DNA of 24,855 nucleotides from CBIFWW01 sp966186435 (GCA_966186435.1 CBIFWW010000039.1:1-24855); one strand, 5' to 3'; positions 13,120 through 20,947 are shown, counted from the stretch's first letter. Notes: generated from the letters alone by a model not told the origin. Made by a program: numbers and translations.

Positions 13120-13835
13120 GCGCGGAACGCGGAATGATTTTTAATGCCGAAATGGTGCGGGCGATCCTCGATGGCAGAAAGACGCAGACGCGACGAATTA
13201 TTAGTGGTGTGCCGTCAAGTCACGATTTCCATGGGTGGATAATGAGTAGCACCAGCCAGAAAGATGAGGGTAAGGCATGTTGGGCAATTGGCAAATCACC
13301 GCTGCTTAACCAGCCTGTTCGAGTGCGTTTCCCATTTGGCGCTGTCGGTGACCGCATCTGGGTGCGTGAGACGTGGGGCGTAGTGAGTCATGAACTGGAT
13401 GAAGATGGCCAAATTCAGCCATGGAATCCTGACCGCCCTGCCAGGGCGATTCACGAAATGCCATTTGGCAATGGTTATTACTCTGGTCACGCTATTTACG
13501 CAGTAGATGGGGGTTTTACCTGGGGTGATGATGATGGCTATGAAGATGGCCGTTCCTGCTGGAAACCATCTATCCATATGCCTCGCGCAGCCAGCCGCAT
13601 AACGCTGGAAATTACTGGTGTACGGGTTGAGCGATTGAACGCAATCAGCGAAGAGGATGCTGGGAAAGAAGGCTATCCAGCTGACCCGACACCATATGGC
13701 GGCAGAATGGATAAATGGCTGTGGTTTCGCCAATTGTGGGACGACATCTACCCAGAGCAGAGCTTTAAGCACAACCCGTGGGTCTGGGTAATCGAATTTA
13801 AACGTATTGAGCAGCAGCGCGAAGGGGGTGAGTGA
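13116..13835 (+). CDS. ASCH/PUA-like phage protein
   Basis: 239 residues of a family common in enterobacterial phages: RGMIFNAEMVRAILDGRKTQTRR at the N-terminus, then GDRIWVRETWG, a central acidic loop, PRAASRITLEITGVRVERL, and a C-terminal NPWVWVIEFKRI strand. The spaced motifs (LDGRKTQTRR; WVRETW; ASRITLEI; WVWVIEF) fit an ASCH-type fold with an RNA/nucleotide-binding pocket, but the function is not known. Sometimes loosely labelled morphogenetic protein without evidence. Coupled by ATGA to the small gene upstream and TGATG to the methyltransferase downstream. Confidence 0.68.
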   Translation: MSAERGMIFNAEMVRAILDGRKTQTRRIISGVPSSHDFHGWIMSSTSQKDEGKACWAIGKSPLLNQPVRVRFPFGAVGDRIWVRETWGVVSHELDEDGQIQPWNPDRPARAIHEMPFGNGYYSGHAIYAVDGGFTWGDDDGYEDGRSCWKPSIHMPRAASRITLEITGVRVERLNAISEEDAGKEGYPADPTPYGGRMDKWLWFRQLWDDIYPEQSFKHNPWVWVIEFKRIEQQREGGE

Positions 13836-14317
13836 TGTCAGAACAAACCATTCTCGATATGTGCTGCGGCTCCCGCATGTTTTGGTTCGACAAACAGGAC
13901 GAGCGCGCTGTATTCAGCGATATTCGAGCCGAACAGCACACTCTCTGCGACGGTCGCAGTCTCGTTATCAGCCCGGATGTAATCGCCGATTTCCGCGCGC
14001 TGCCGTTTTCTGATGCGAGTTTTTCAGTGGTGATATTCGACCCGCCGCACCTGGAGCGCGTGGGTGAAAACGCCTGGATGGGTAAAAAATACGGAAAACT
14101 AAACCGGGAAACGTGGCGTGATGACCTGCGCTCCGGGTTCGATGAGGCGTTTAGAGTATTGCGTCCACACGGCGTACTCATTTTCAAATGGAATGAGACG
14201 CAGATACCGGTTAGTCAGATTCTGGCACTCACAGATGAGAGGCCGGCCATTTGGCAGCGCACCGGTAAATCAGACAAGACGCACTGGGTAATTTTTGTGA
14301 AAGGAGGCCAGCAATGA
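13835..14317 (+). CDS. Class I SAM-dependent methyltransferase-like phage protein
   Basis: 160 residues. It begins MSEQTILDMCCGSRMFWFDK, a modified SAM-binding motif I, followed by FSDIRAE, DFRALPFSDASFSVVIFDPPHLE with a DPPH tetrapeptide, and FRVLRPHGVLIFKWNE. Substrate unknown (DNA, RNA or protein). Start set at the ATG at 13835, where AAGGGGG is 6 bases upstream; an in-frame GTG at 13832 is possible but too close. Third methyltransferase of the prophage, encoded away from the other two. Confidence 0.75.
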   Translation: MSEQTILDMCCGSRMFWFDKQDERAVFSDIRAEQHTLCDGRSLVISPDVIADFRALPFSDASFSVVIFDPPHLERVGENAWMGKKYGKLNRETWRDDLRSGFDEAFRVLRPHGVLIFKWNETQIPVSQILALTDERPAIWQRTGKSDKTHWVIFVKGGQQ

Positions 14318-14355
14318 CTAGCTAACTGATAGCGCAAATTGAAAAGAGAGCAGAA

Positions 14356-14925
14356 ATGAACCATTTAATGATCGACCTCGAAACCATGGGTAATAAGCCC
14401 AATGCCCCAATTGTCGCAATCGGCGCTGTGTTCTTTGACCCACAAAGTGGTGAGTTGGGGGCAGAATTTTATTTGGCCGTTGACCTTACAAGTGCGATGA
14501 GCCAGGGCGCCACTCCGGACGGCGACACTATCCTGTGGTGGCTGAATCAATCAGCGGAAGCTCGCGCCGCTATTTGTACCGACGATACTAAGAACATCGC
14601 AGAAGCGCTCTCCGAACTGAGTTCGTTTATTAGCCTCAACTCTGACAGCCCACGTTATCTTAAAGTTTGGGGCAATGGTGCCAGCTTCGACAACGTGATT
14701 TTGCGTTCGGCCTACGAACACGCCGGTCATACCTGCCCGTGGCAATTCTGGAACGACAGCGACGTGCGCACCATGGTTATGCTCGGTAAACAGCTTGGTT
14801 TCGATCCCAAGCGCGACATGCCATTTGATGGTGTGGCATACAACGCACTGGCTGATGCTCGCCACCAAGTGAAATATGTATCGGCAATCTGGCAACAAAT
14901 CCTGCCCACCTGCATCAAAGAATAA
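14356..14925 (+). CDS. DEDD-family 3'-5' exonuclease
   Basis: 189 residues similar to the exonuclease VIII-related/DUF5051 phage exonucleases. Exo I motif: MIDLETMG with Asp7 and Glu9. Exo II: GASFDNVILRSAY with Asp112. Exo III: AYNALADARHQ with Asp167. The position usually held by His (five before the last Asp) is Tyr162, so it looks DEDDy-like rather than DEDDh. Single-stranded DNA or RNA trimming in phage recombination is the likely role. It follows the methyltransferase by 38 bases and precedes xis. Confidence 0.82.
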   Translation: MNHLMIDLETMGNKPNAPIVAIGAVFFDPQSGELGAEFYLAVDLTSAMSQGATPDGDTILWWLNQSAEARAAICTDDTKNIAEALSELSSFISLNSDSPRYLKVWGNGASFDNVILRSAYEHAGHTCPWQFWNDSDVRTMVMLGKQLGFDPKRDMPFDGVAYNALADARHQVKYVSAIWQQILPTCIKE

Positions 14926-14932
14926 ATCTAAA

Positions 14933-14952
14933 TGCCCGGGTGCAGCCGGGCA
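14933..14952 (+). other. Perfect hairpin just upstream of xis
   Basis: TGCCCGG pairs with CCGGGCA around a six-base loop. No T-run follows, so it is not a standard terminator. It ends a few bases before the xis ribosome site and could tune xis translation or stabilise the upstream mRNA end. Confidence 0.5.
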
Positions 14953-14966
14953 AAATGGAGAAACGT

Positions 14967-15176
14967 ATGGCCAAGTTAATGAAAGCGAGTCTGTGGGGTA
15001 AACGAGAGTTTGAAGCAGGCTCAGTTCCTGACAACAGAACAATTAAGCGCTGGATTGAAAACGGCAAACTGCGTGGTCGTATCGTAGACGGAACCATTTT
15101 GGTCTGCGCATCTGAACAATGGGGTGTCGATTCAATGGTCAGCGAAAGTGTTCGTCGGTTAATTCAAGAAGGTTAA
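14967..15176 (+). CDS. xis: Excisionase (Xis)
   Basis: 69 residues from the chosen ATG at 14967, which has GGAGA 7 bases upstream; an upstream ATG (14955) overlaps that ribosome site. The sequence KASLWGKREFEAGSVPDNRTIKRWIENGKLRGRIVDGTILV is a winged-helix excisionase pattern (PF07825-like): it bends attachment-site DNA and directs integrase to excision. One base separates its stop from the integrase start. The expression unit is the repressor-controlled operon beginning at rdgC, unless a local promoter exists. Confidence 0.85.
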   Translation: MAKLMKASLWGKREFEAGSVPDNRTIKRWIENGKLRGRIVDGTILVCASEQWGVDSMVSESVRRLIQEG

Positions 15177-15177
15177 C

Positions 15178-16362
15178 ATGGCTGCAAGACCACGTAAGAG
15201 GGAGAACAGAAATCTCCCTGATTACCTACTTTTCGATAAAGGCACCGGCCAATATAGATTTACATTGATCACTGGCCCCCGAAAATCTTTGGGAACGGAT
15301 CGTGTTATGGCTATAGCCATTGCGAAGGAATATAACTTAAGGATGAGGCCAGAAGCTATTCCCTCGATAGAAAGCCTTATTCGTGAGTCCGGTGGCGTCA
15401 ATAATGAAGCCAGGCCTTTTGCAATTCATGCAGACTCATTACTCAACCGTGCCATTAATGATGAGAGACCATCTGGGGATACTCAAGCTGTTTGGCTTAA
15501 CGATATCGAAAGAGTAAAGGATTTTTTCCAAGATATTTTTGCATGTGACATCGAGCTTGAACATGTCAATGCCTACATTAAGAAATATCACTCTGAATCT
15601 TCAGCTAATGTGCAGAACAGGAAGGTTAGCTTCCTTAAAAAGCTATTCAGTTATGCGGTTGATGAATCGCTCATGATGGATAACCCAGCCGAACGTAAAA
15701 AAATGCGACGTACGGATTCGAAAGTTAGACGCAGACTGTCACTTGAGGATTATCAAAAAATTCATCAGGCATCACCCTTGTGGCTGCAAACTGCAATGGA
15801 TTTGGCTCTACAGACAACCCACGCTCGTTTAGAGGTGTCCCGTATTCGCTATTCAATCAAACAACCAAGTGAAGGAGTTTGTGGGTGTGTGTGGTTTGCT
15901 GAGCCAAAGGAAGATATTTACGGAACACTGTATATCCACCGGCAAAAAGTCCAGTTTAAAGAGGCGTCGCACGTTGCCATCCCAATTGGCCCCATTTTGA
16001 AAGAAGTAATTGAGCGTAGCCGGGACAATGTTGCCAGTCCATATGTTGTTCATCGCCTCCCACTTAAGCGAAGCAACCCAACTAGTAAAGAGGTTCGGCA
16101 CCCTACTCAGGTAGCCCCAGACTACTTAAGCCGCTCCTTTTCTGCCATGAGAGATCATGTGGGTGTTGGGAAATCGTTACCAGAGGAACAAAGGCCAACG
16201 TTCCATGAGATCCGCGCCCTATCCGCTTTCTTATTTGATAAGCAGGGTATTGATCCTCAGGGACGCATGGCTCACAGCGATGCCAAGTCCACTAAAATTT
16301 ATACTGAAAACCATATCGACTGGGTATTCGTCCCGCACGGTGAAATAAAAGCTGCATCCTAG
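15178..16362 (+). CDS. int: Phage integrase, tyrosine recombinase
   Basis: 394 residues of lambda-Int style. N-terminal arm-binding part (RPRKRENRNLPDYLLFDKGTGQY), core-binding region about 75-175, and catalytic domain from about 185. Catalytic residues: Arg217 (TTHAR), Lys257 in the beta-hairpin region, His343 and Arg346 (FHEIR), His366 (AHSDAK) and nucleophile Tyr375 (KIYTENH). All are present, so the enzyme appears functional. It is the last phage gene; its 3' end lies 131 bases from the tRNA-Pro attachment site, which it presumably uses. No terminator follows until 16554. Confidence 0.95.
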   Translation: MAARPRKRENRNLPDYLLFDKGTGQYRFTLITGPRKSLGTDRVMAIAIAKEYNLRMRPEAIPSIESLIRESGGVNNEARPFAIHADSLLNRAINDERPSGDTQAVWLNDIERVKDFFQDIFACDIELEHVNAYIKKYHSESSANVQNRKVSFLKKLFSYAVDESLMMDNPAERKKMRRTDSKVRRRLSLEDYQKIHQASPLWLQTAMDLALQTTHARLEVSRIRYSIKQPSEGVCGCVWFAEPKEDIYGTLYIHRQKVQFKEASHVAIPIGPILKEVIERSRDNVASPYVVHRLPLKRSNPTSKEVRHPTQVAPDYLSRSFSAMRDHVGVGKSLPEEQRPTFHEIRALSAFLFDKQGIDPQGRMAHSDAKSTKIYTENHIDWVFVPHGEIKAAS

Positions 16363-16409
16363 CCATGGTGAAACTAGGTGCTAAGTCTTTGATGTATAAG
16401 GGGGCAATA

Positions 16410-16441
16410 TTGCAAATAATGCACTGTTTGTTTATACAGTT
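16410..16441 (+). promoter_or_regulatory. SOS-type promoter with LexA box between int and the attachment site
   Basis: TTGCAA (16410-16415) and TATACA (16433-16438) are spaced by 17 bases. The -10 is covered by CTGT-TTGTTTAT-ACAG (16424-16439), which fits the LexA core CTGT-N8-ACAG; the 20-bp site 16422-16441 differs from TACTG-N10-CAGTA only at its two outermost bases. It would transcribe outward, across the attachment core. Confidence 0.6.
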
Positions 16442-16493
16442 AAACGGCTTGCAGCCCAGTAATGCCGCGGGTTTGTTGGCTATTAAATCGTTA

Positions 16494-16540
16494 TCATGGG
16501 GTGTCAGGGGTCGGAGGTTCAAATCCTCTCGTGCCGACCA
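16494..16540 (+). other. attR core: 3' part of tRNA-Pro(GGG)
   Basis: TCATGGGGTGTC (anticodon GGG in its loop), then GGGGTCGGAGGTTC, then AAATCCTCTCGTGCCGACCA: the anticodon-loop-to-CCA half of tRNA-Pro(GGG). It matches my recollection of E. coli proL with one base different. The 5' half is absent, so the tRNA is interrupted by the prophage here; the phage-supplied 3' end should complete it at the other junction, outside the window. Confidence 0.88.
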
Positions 16541-16553
16541 AAAATCCCCAAAT

Positions 16554-16577
16554 CCAGCCTTTCCAGGCTGGTTTTTT
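16554..16577 (+). terminator. tRNA-Pro terminator
   Basis: CCAGCCT (16554-16560) and AGGCTGG (16565-16571) enclose a TTCC loop, followed by six T. It would end transcripts of the tRNA, of int readthrough, and of the SOS-type promoter at 16410-16441. Confidence 0.88.
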
Positions 16578-16655
16578 ATGCCTGAAACCCGCCAGCAACC
16601 CCTTTGTGCCACACACTGCATTAGCCATTGCACCCGCCCAGATCCTGGTTTACAT

Positions 16656-16675
16656 TACTGTTTTTATATCCAGTA
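16656..16675 (+). promoter_or_regulatory. LexA box of the dinI-like gene
   Basis: TACTG-TTTTTATATC-CAGTA matches the SOS box pattern TACTG-N10-CAGTA at every fixed base. It lies 13 bases before the ATG of the dinI-like gene, so LexA would block its transcription. Confidence 0.85.
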
Positions 16676-16688
16676 AAAAGGAAGCAAG

Positions 16689-16928
16689 ATGTACGTGGAG
16701 TTGGTTTACGATAAAAGAAACGTCGCCGGGCTACCGGGTGCGCGGGAAATCATTCTTGATGAACTGACCCGCCGGGTTCACGGCATCTTCCCCGATGCTG
16801 AAGTTCGGGTTAAACCAATGCAGGCTAATGGGCTGAACTCCGATGCCAGCAAAAGCGACCGGGAGAAGCTAAACCGCATGCTGGAAGAGATGTTTGAAGA
16901 AGCAGATATGTGGCTAACAAATGAATAA
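16689..16928 (+). CDS. DinI-family protein
   Basis: 79 residues, the usual DinI size. MYVELVYDKRNVAGLPGAREIILDELTRRVHGIFPDAEVRVKPM is the family's first strand and helices. The C-terminal SDREKLNRMLEEMFEEADMWLTNE is the acidic helix that in DinI contacts RecA filaments. E. coli DinI stabilises RecA filaments and limits UmuD and LexA processing. A consensus LexA box lies directly upstream. It sits on the host side of the attachment site, so it is chromosomal by position, although such genes are also common phage cargo. GGAAG site close to the ATG. Confidence 0.85.
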   Translation: MYVELVYDKRNVAGLPGAREIILDELTRRVHGIFPDAEVRVKPMQANGLNSDASKSDREKLNRMLEEMFEEADMWLTNE

Positions 16929-16929
16929 A

Positions 16930-16945
16930 CCCGGCATTCGCCAGG
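16930..16945 (-). terminator. Terminator between dinI-like gene and the ABC operon
   Basis: CCCGGC and GCCAGG (16930-16945) pair around a four-base loop. In the minus-strand sense it is followed by TTTATT, so it fits the end of the ABC operon; the plus-strand side has a poor tail (CTTATT) but may also slow dinI transcription. Confidence 0.55.
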
Positions 16946-16976
16946 CTTATTCAGGCAATAATCGCGTAAAGAACAA

Positions 16977-18053
16977 TCACCGCATCATCACTTGGCGGAC
17001 AAATGCCTTTTTGAGCGCCATACTGTATGCCTTGCCATAAAATTCCAATGGGGTTTGAGTTTGCTGTTCAGCAGCGGGTTGACTAATCATCGGCCTGGCA
17101 CCAAATTCAACACCCAACGCCTTTTGTATGTCTGGCTGAATTAACCAATTAAGAAATACCTGTGCAGCCGCCGGGTGCGGTGCGTTAGCGGCAATTCCAG
17201 CAATATTACCGCCGCCAGGCATGTTAAATTCCGGAATGTAAAATTTCAGTCGTGGTGTGATCGCGCCACTTGTTTGAAGCCCCCGTAAATGGTCTTCCCA
17301 GGCAGCGATCAGCCATAGCTCACCGTCATTGAGCCGGGTCAGGCTATCAGCTCCCGATGAGGTCAGGATTATTTTATCTTTATTGGCTGCAAACCATTGC
17401 CAGCCTTTTTCCCAGTTTTTAACTATCTGGGGGTCGACCCGCTCCCCATTGCTATTAAAATCCCCGCCTTTCAACGTCACTATACGTTGGATAAACGCCT
17501 CACCTGCCCCGCCATTATTGGGATCGTTATATCCGAAGCGCCCCGGATTTTTGTCAATAAAACGCTGAAGATCTTCCAGGGATTGCGGTAATGGCTGCTG
17601 GCCCATTTGCTGTGGATCATAAGCAAACCCTGTTTGATTCCCCCAATACGCTACGGCAAATCCGCCGGTATCCACGTTTTGAACCTGATGTATGGCCGAT
17701 GTATAGCCGGGCATATCGCTGATCCTGATCAAGGATTTTGCGGTCATCGCAGCAGGGAACTGCCCTACTGACAAGCCAATCACATCAATTTTGCCTTTCT
17801 TCAGGCCAGATTCCGCCAATAGCTTGTTAACATTCCCATCCAGAGTTCCCTCGGGTATGACCACTTTAATCCCATATTGCGTCTCGAATTGCTTAATAAA
17901 TGTGCGCCAACGCGGTTGCAGGTACCAAACATTAAACGTGACCGTGCCTTCTTTCTTCGCCTGGGCTACAACGTCATCCCAGCTTTTATTTTCCGAAGCC
18001 AAGGCGAGAGAGCTACATAGTAAACTTGCCAGTAACAATATTATCTTTTTCAT
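16977..18053 (-). CDS. ABC transporter periplasmic substrate-binding protein
   Basis: 358 residues with a Sec signal peptide (MKKIILLLASLLCSSLALA, cleavage before SENKSW). The mature part is a two-lobed family 1-type binding protein of the iron/polyamine/phosphonate group: EGTVTFNVWYLQPRW, YGIKVVIPEG, GNQTGFAYDPQQM, GELWLIAAWEDH and ANAPHPAAAQVFLNWLI. The substrate cannot be read from sequence; relatives bind thiamine, polyamines, iron or aminoethylphosphonate. Last gene of the operon, with AGGAG 8 bases before the ATG. The nearby phosphodiesterase genes suggest an organic phosphate. Confidence 0.83.
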   Translation of the reverse strand: MKKIILLLASLLCSSLALASENKSWDDVVAQAKKEGTVTFNVWYLQPRWRTFIKQFETQYGIKVVIPEGTLDGNVNKLLAESGLKKGKIDVIGLSVGQFPAAMTAKSLIRISDMPGYTSAIHQVQNVDTGGFAVAYWGNQTGFAYDPQQMGQQPLPQSLEDLQRFIDKNPGRFGYNDPNNGGAGEAFIQRIVTLKGGDFNSNGERVDPQIVKNWEKGWQWFAANKDKIILTSSGADSLTRLNDGELWLIAAWEDHLRGLQTSGAITPRLKFYIPEFNMPGGGNIAGIAANAPHPAAAQVFLNWLIQPDIQKALGVEFGARPMISQPAAEQQTQTPLEFYGKAYSMALKKAFVRQVMMR

Positions 18054-18074
18054 GTTTTCACTCCTGTAAAAGCC

Positions 18075-18911
18075 TCAGGCTTTCCCGGTAGATTGAGACA
18101 AATAATTCCCCTTAAGTAATTTTTCTATAATAATCATCAAGATGACATTTGGTATTACTAAAATCATAGAGACTACGGCAGCATCCGGCCGCACAAAGGA
18201 ATAGCCCAAAAAGGAGTACAGGATCGTGGGAACAGTGATGAAATCCGGCGCCCCGAGAACATAAGCGATGCTGAACTCCTCCAGGCTCTTGACCAAACAA
18301 AAAATGAGTGCCGCCAGAAAGCTGGGTTTAAGTAACGGGAGATAAGCGTTGCAAAACGTTGCCCAATGGCTGGCTCCCAGGTTACGGCTGGCATCAATAA
18401 GATCCTGCGGAACAGATTTAAACCCCGCGGACATAATGCGAATTGAATAAGGCAGCGTAAGTACCGTATGGCCTAGCACGATCCCCAAAAAGGGATTGTT
18501 AATTCCCAAATTCATCAGCATGGCGCTAAAGAAGATTGCTATGATCATTCCCGGCATAACTAAGGGAATCAGCGTCAACATTTCCGCGACTGCTTTGCCT
18601 GGAAATGTCATGCGCCCAAAGGCATAAGCAGTGGGCAGGGACAAAAGTAAACTGACTACTGCCACGGTAGGCGCAATGGTATAGCTGTTGATTAGCGCAT
18701 CGGATAACGACGTTTTCTCCCATACCATTAACCAGCGTCCTAAAGAAATCACCGGTGGGTACATGTCTGGAAAACTCCACGGATGGGCAGGGTCAACCAA
18801 CGACCATAGTATGGCCATCCCAAATGGCAGCCCCAACCACACCAAGTTAACTAAGCCAAACAAAAGTAATGAAATAGCTATCACCAGGCGTCCATTGGCT
18901 GTTTGGCTCAT
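18075..18911 (-). CDS. ABC transporter permease (second)
   Basis: 278 residues with about six transmembrane segments. The ATPase-coupling EAA-like loop is DASRNLGASHWATFCNAYLPLLKPS (about 172-196), as in PotC/PhnV-type permeases. ATGA overlap with the first permease and an AAGGAGATA ribosome site inside that gene's end give tight coupling. The substrate-binding protein follows after 21 bases. Confidence 0.88.
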   Translation of the reverse strand: MSQTANGRLVIAISLLLFGLVNLVWLGLPFGMAILWSLVDPAHPWSFPDMYPPVISLGRWLMVWEKTSLSDALINSYTIAPTVAVVSLLLSLPTAYAFGRMTFPGKAVAEMLTLIPLVMPGMIIAIFFSAMLMNLGINNPFLGIVLGHTVLTLPYSIRIMSAGFKSVPQDLIDASRNLGASHWATFCNAYLPLLKPSFLAALIFCLVKSLEEFSIAYVLGAPDFITVPTILYSFLGYSFVRPDAAVVSMILVIPNVILMIIIEKLLKGNYLSQSTGKA

Positions 18912-19774
18912 TTGATATCTCCTTTGTGAGCGGTAAAGGGTGCGATCAATGCAGCGATAAGTAACGTGACAACGGCCGCTGTGGCCATGATTACGACCGC
19001 GATCACCGCAGCGTTATTCCACTCCCCATATTCCATAGCCGTGGCCTGCATGAGGCGCGCCAGTGAATAGGTCGTTCTTGGGCCTGCTACAGAGAAGAAG
19101 GCAAAGTCACCAAGTGCACCAATAAAAACCAGTATTAAGGTCACTTGTACTGCCGGGAGGGTAAGCGGAACCACCACTTGAATAAAACGCCGCCATCGGC
19201 TGGCGCCCAGATTGCTTGCAGCATCCAGTAAGTCGTCACGAATGGCATTGACCGCGCCGCCAACCAAAATCAATGCAAAAGGAAGATTTTTCCAGATTTG
19301 TAATATGACGACACCCCAGCCAAAATTGTCATTCTGCATGCGCAGCGGCGCGGATATCAGCCCGAGATACAGTAGCAGTTCATTAATCACACCATGCCAG
19401 GCAATAATATTAATGAACAGAAAGGCAGCAACCAGGCCTGGAATAAACATTGGCGCACGTAGGACGGCGATTATACCTTCTTTCATTACCATCGGCCGGC
19501 GGAGCCACAGGGCAAGGGGGAATGAAAATATCACTGCACCCAATGCCCCTAAAACCGATACTTTCACCGAATAAATCAGGGAGCTGTGTAATACCGCATC
19601 GCCGAGCATGGTCTGCCAGAAGTTAAGTGTGAAATGGCCCCCGCCACCTAATTCAAACCACCCCAAGCTTTGTACAATAACGACGAAGAAAGCCGACCCC
19701 ATTAGTAGCAGAATGGTGCCGAGTCCACTCAGCATCAGCAGCCATGCGAAGCAATTTTTACGCCAGCGTTTCAT
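18908..19774 (-). CDS. ABC transporter permease (first)
   Basis: 288 residues from the ATG at 19774, which overlaps the ATPase stop as ATGA and has GGAG 9 bases upstream. A further in-frame start 16 codons earlier (19822) lies deep in the ATPase gene and is less likely. About six transmembrane segments; the EAA-like loop is DAASNLGASRWRRFIQVVVPLTLPA (about 190-214), as in PotB/PhnU-type permeases. Forms the membrane channel with the second permease. Confidence 0.88.
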   Translation of the reverse strand: MKRWRKNCFAWLLMLSGLGTILLLMGSAFFVVIVQSLGWFELGGGGHFTLNFWQTMLGDAVLHSSLIYSVKVSVLGALGAVIFSFPLALWLRRPMVMKEGIIAVLRAPMFIPGLVAAFLFINIIAWHGVINELLLYLGLISAPLRMQNDNFGWGVVILQIWKNLPFALILVGGAVNAIRDDLLDAASNLGASRWRRFIQVVVPLTLPAVQVTLILVFIGALGDFAFFSVAGPRTTYSLARLMQATAMEYGEWNNAAVIAVVIMATAAVVTLLIAALIAPFTAHKGDIK

Positions 19775-20847
19775 GGTGCAGGCTCCAGAAAATGTATCGC
19801 ATCTTCCGCAAGGCGAAAGCATACCCGCATGCCAGGTTGGGCAGGTGGCTTTTTAACCATCTGCAGGCGAACGGACTGCCCCGTATCGTTGTGACCCCAT
19901 GCTTCCGTCAGGTTGCCCATAAAAGCCATTTTTTCTAGCATCAAAGTAAAGTGATTACTGGCAAGAACAGCCGCAGAATCAGGGCAAATATACTGTGCGT
20001 CCTCTGGACGCCAACAAATAAAACATCGGCTAGAAGCGGGCGGGCGTGGGGAGCGAACCCTAAATTCACCCAGCCCACACTTGACCAGATACAAGCCCGG
20101 TTGCGTGCCAGGGGTAATATCGGCGATATCAATATTGGCGGCCCCGATAAAATCAGCCACAAAGCTATTTGCCGGGCGGTAATAAATGTCTTCCGGCGTA
20201 CCTATCTGCTCAATGCTGCCGGCATTCAACACGACAATTTTGTCTGATATTGCCAATGCCTCAGCCTGATCGTGAGTCACGTAAATCGAGGTAAGTCTGT
20301 GATTGTGATGCAATGCTTTGATTTCAAAACGAACACTTTCCCTAAGCTTTGCATCCAGATTGGATAGCGGCTCATCAAAAAGAATCACATCCGGGCGGGT
20401 TATCATCGCCCTGGCCAACGCAACTCGCTGCTGCTGGCCGCCGGAAAGCATCGAAGGCATTTTTAACCGCTGGCTCTCCAGCCCAACCTGTCTCAACGCC
20501 GTTGCAAGACGATTACGCTGTTCAATAACGGCAACCTTACGCTGCTTTAAGCCGTAACAAATGTTGTGCGCTACATTCATATGGGGAAACAAGGCATATG
20601 ACTGGAAACACATGGCTGTGTTGCGTTTTTCCGGAGGGAATGCACTGACATCTTTTCCGCCAATCAGGATATGTCCGCTATCCGGGTGGTGAAAACCACC
20701 AATCATTTTTAGCAAGGTTGTTTTTCCACAGCCGCTTGGTCCTAGCAACGTTACAAACTCCCCTTCTTCCGCCCTGAATGAAATCCCCCTGGCTGCATAA
20801 AAATCACCAAATGTTTTTGTCACATTATCCAGAACTAGCTCAGCCAT
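19771..20847 (-). CDS. ABC transporter ATP-binding protein, PotA/PhnT-like
   Basis: 358 residues. Walker A GPSGCGKTT (36-44), signature LSGGQQQR (134-141), Walker B VILFDEP (154-160) with D-loop SNLD, and switch His in VTHDQAEAL. The C-terminal third is the OB-fold/TOBE extension typical of spermidine, iron and aminoethylphosphonate importers. First gene of the operon. Start set at the ATG at 20847 (MAELVLDNVTKTF), preceded by AGGTAGG; the GTG at 20853 sits on top of the ribosome site. Reads divergently from the GDPD gene, with a CRP site between. Confidence 0.9.
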   Translation of the reverse strand: MAELVLDNVTKTFGDFYAARGISFRAEEGEFVTLLGPSGCGKTTLLKMIGGFHHPDSGHILIGGKDVSAFPPEKRNTAMCFQSYALFPHMNVAHNICYGLKQRKVAVIEQRNRLATALRQVGLESQRLKMPSMLSGGQQQRVALARAMITRPDVILFDEPLSNLDAKLRESVRFEIKALHHNHRLTSIYVTHDQAEALAISDKIVVLNAGSIEQIGTPEDIYYRPANSFVADFIGAANIDIADITPGTQPGLYLVKCGLGEFRVRSPRPPASSRCFICWRPEDAQYICPDSAAVLASNHFTLMLEKMAFMGNLTEAWGHNDTGQSVRLQMVKKPPAQPGMRVCFRLAEDAIHFLEPAP

Positions 20848-20903
20848 AATCACCTACCTGTAAAGAGGGGCATTTAAATTTATATCCTAAATTTAAAAAC
20901 TTA

Positions 20904-20919
20904 TGTGACGGCGATCACC
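20904..20919. promoter_or_regulatory. CRP-binding site
   Basis: TGTGA-CGGCGA-TCACC matches the CRP pattern TGTGA-N6-TCACA with one end mismatch. Centred at about 20911.5, it lies near -40 of the candidate ABC promoter, the class II activation position. This implies catabolite control of the transporter. Confidence 0.65.
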
Positions 20920-20947
20920 GGATCACAAAATAACCACTTAAATTAAA

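Larger units (their letters stand above)
16363..16688. other. Prophage-host junction: attachment region and tRNA tail, no protein gene
   Basis: 326 bases without a credible protein gene. In order it holds an SOS-type promoter (16410-16441), the tRNA-Pro 3' remnant that marks the attachment core (16494-16540), the tRNA terminator (16554-16577) and a LexA box (16656-16675) ahead of the dinI-like gene. Short frames that cross it carry no recognisable protein. Confidence 0.7.

Noticed and set aside
13798..14187. 129-codon minus-strand frame
   Set aside because: Antisense to the class I methyltransferase; no supporting motif.
14551..15042. 163-codon minus-strand frame
   Set aside because: Antisense to the exonuclease and xis genes, no recognisable domain, no ribosome site.
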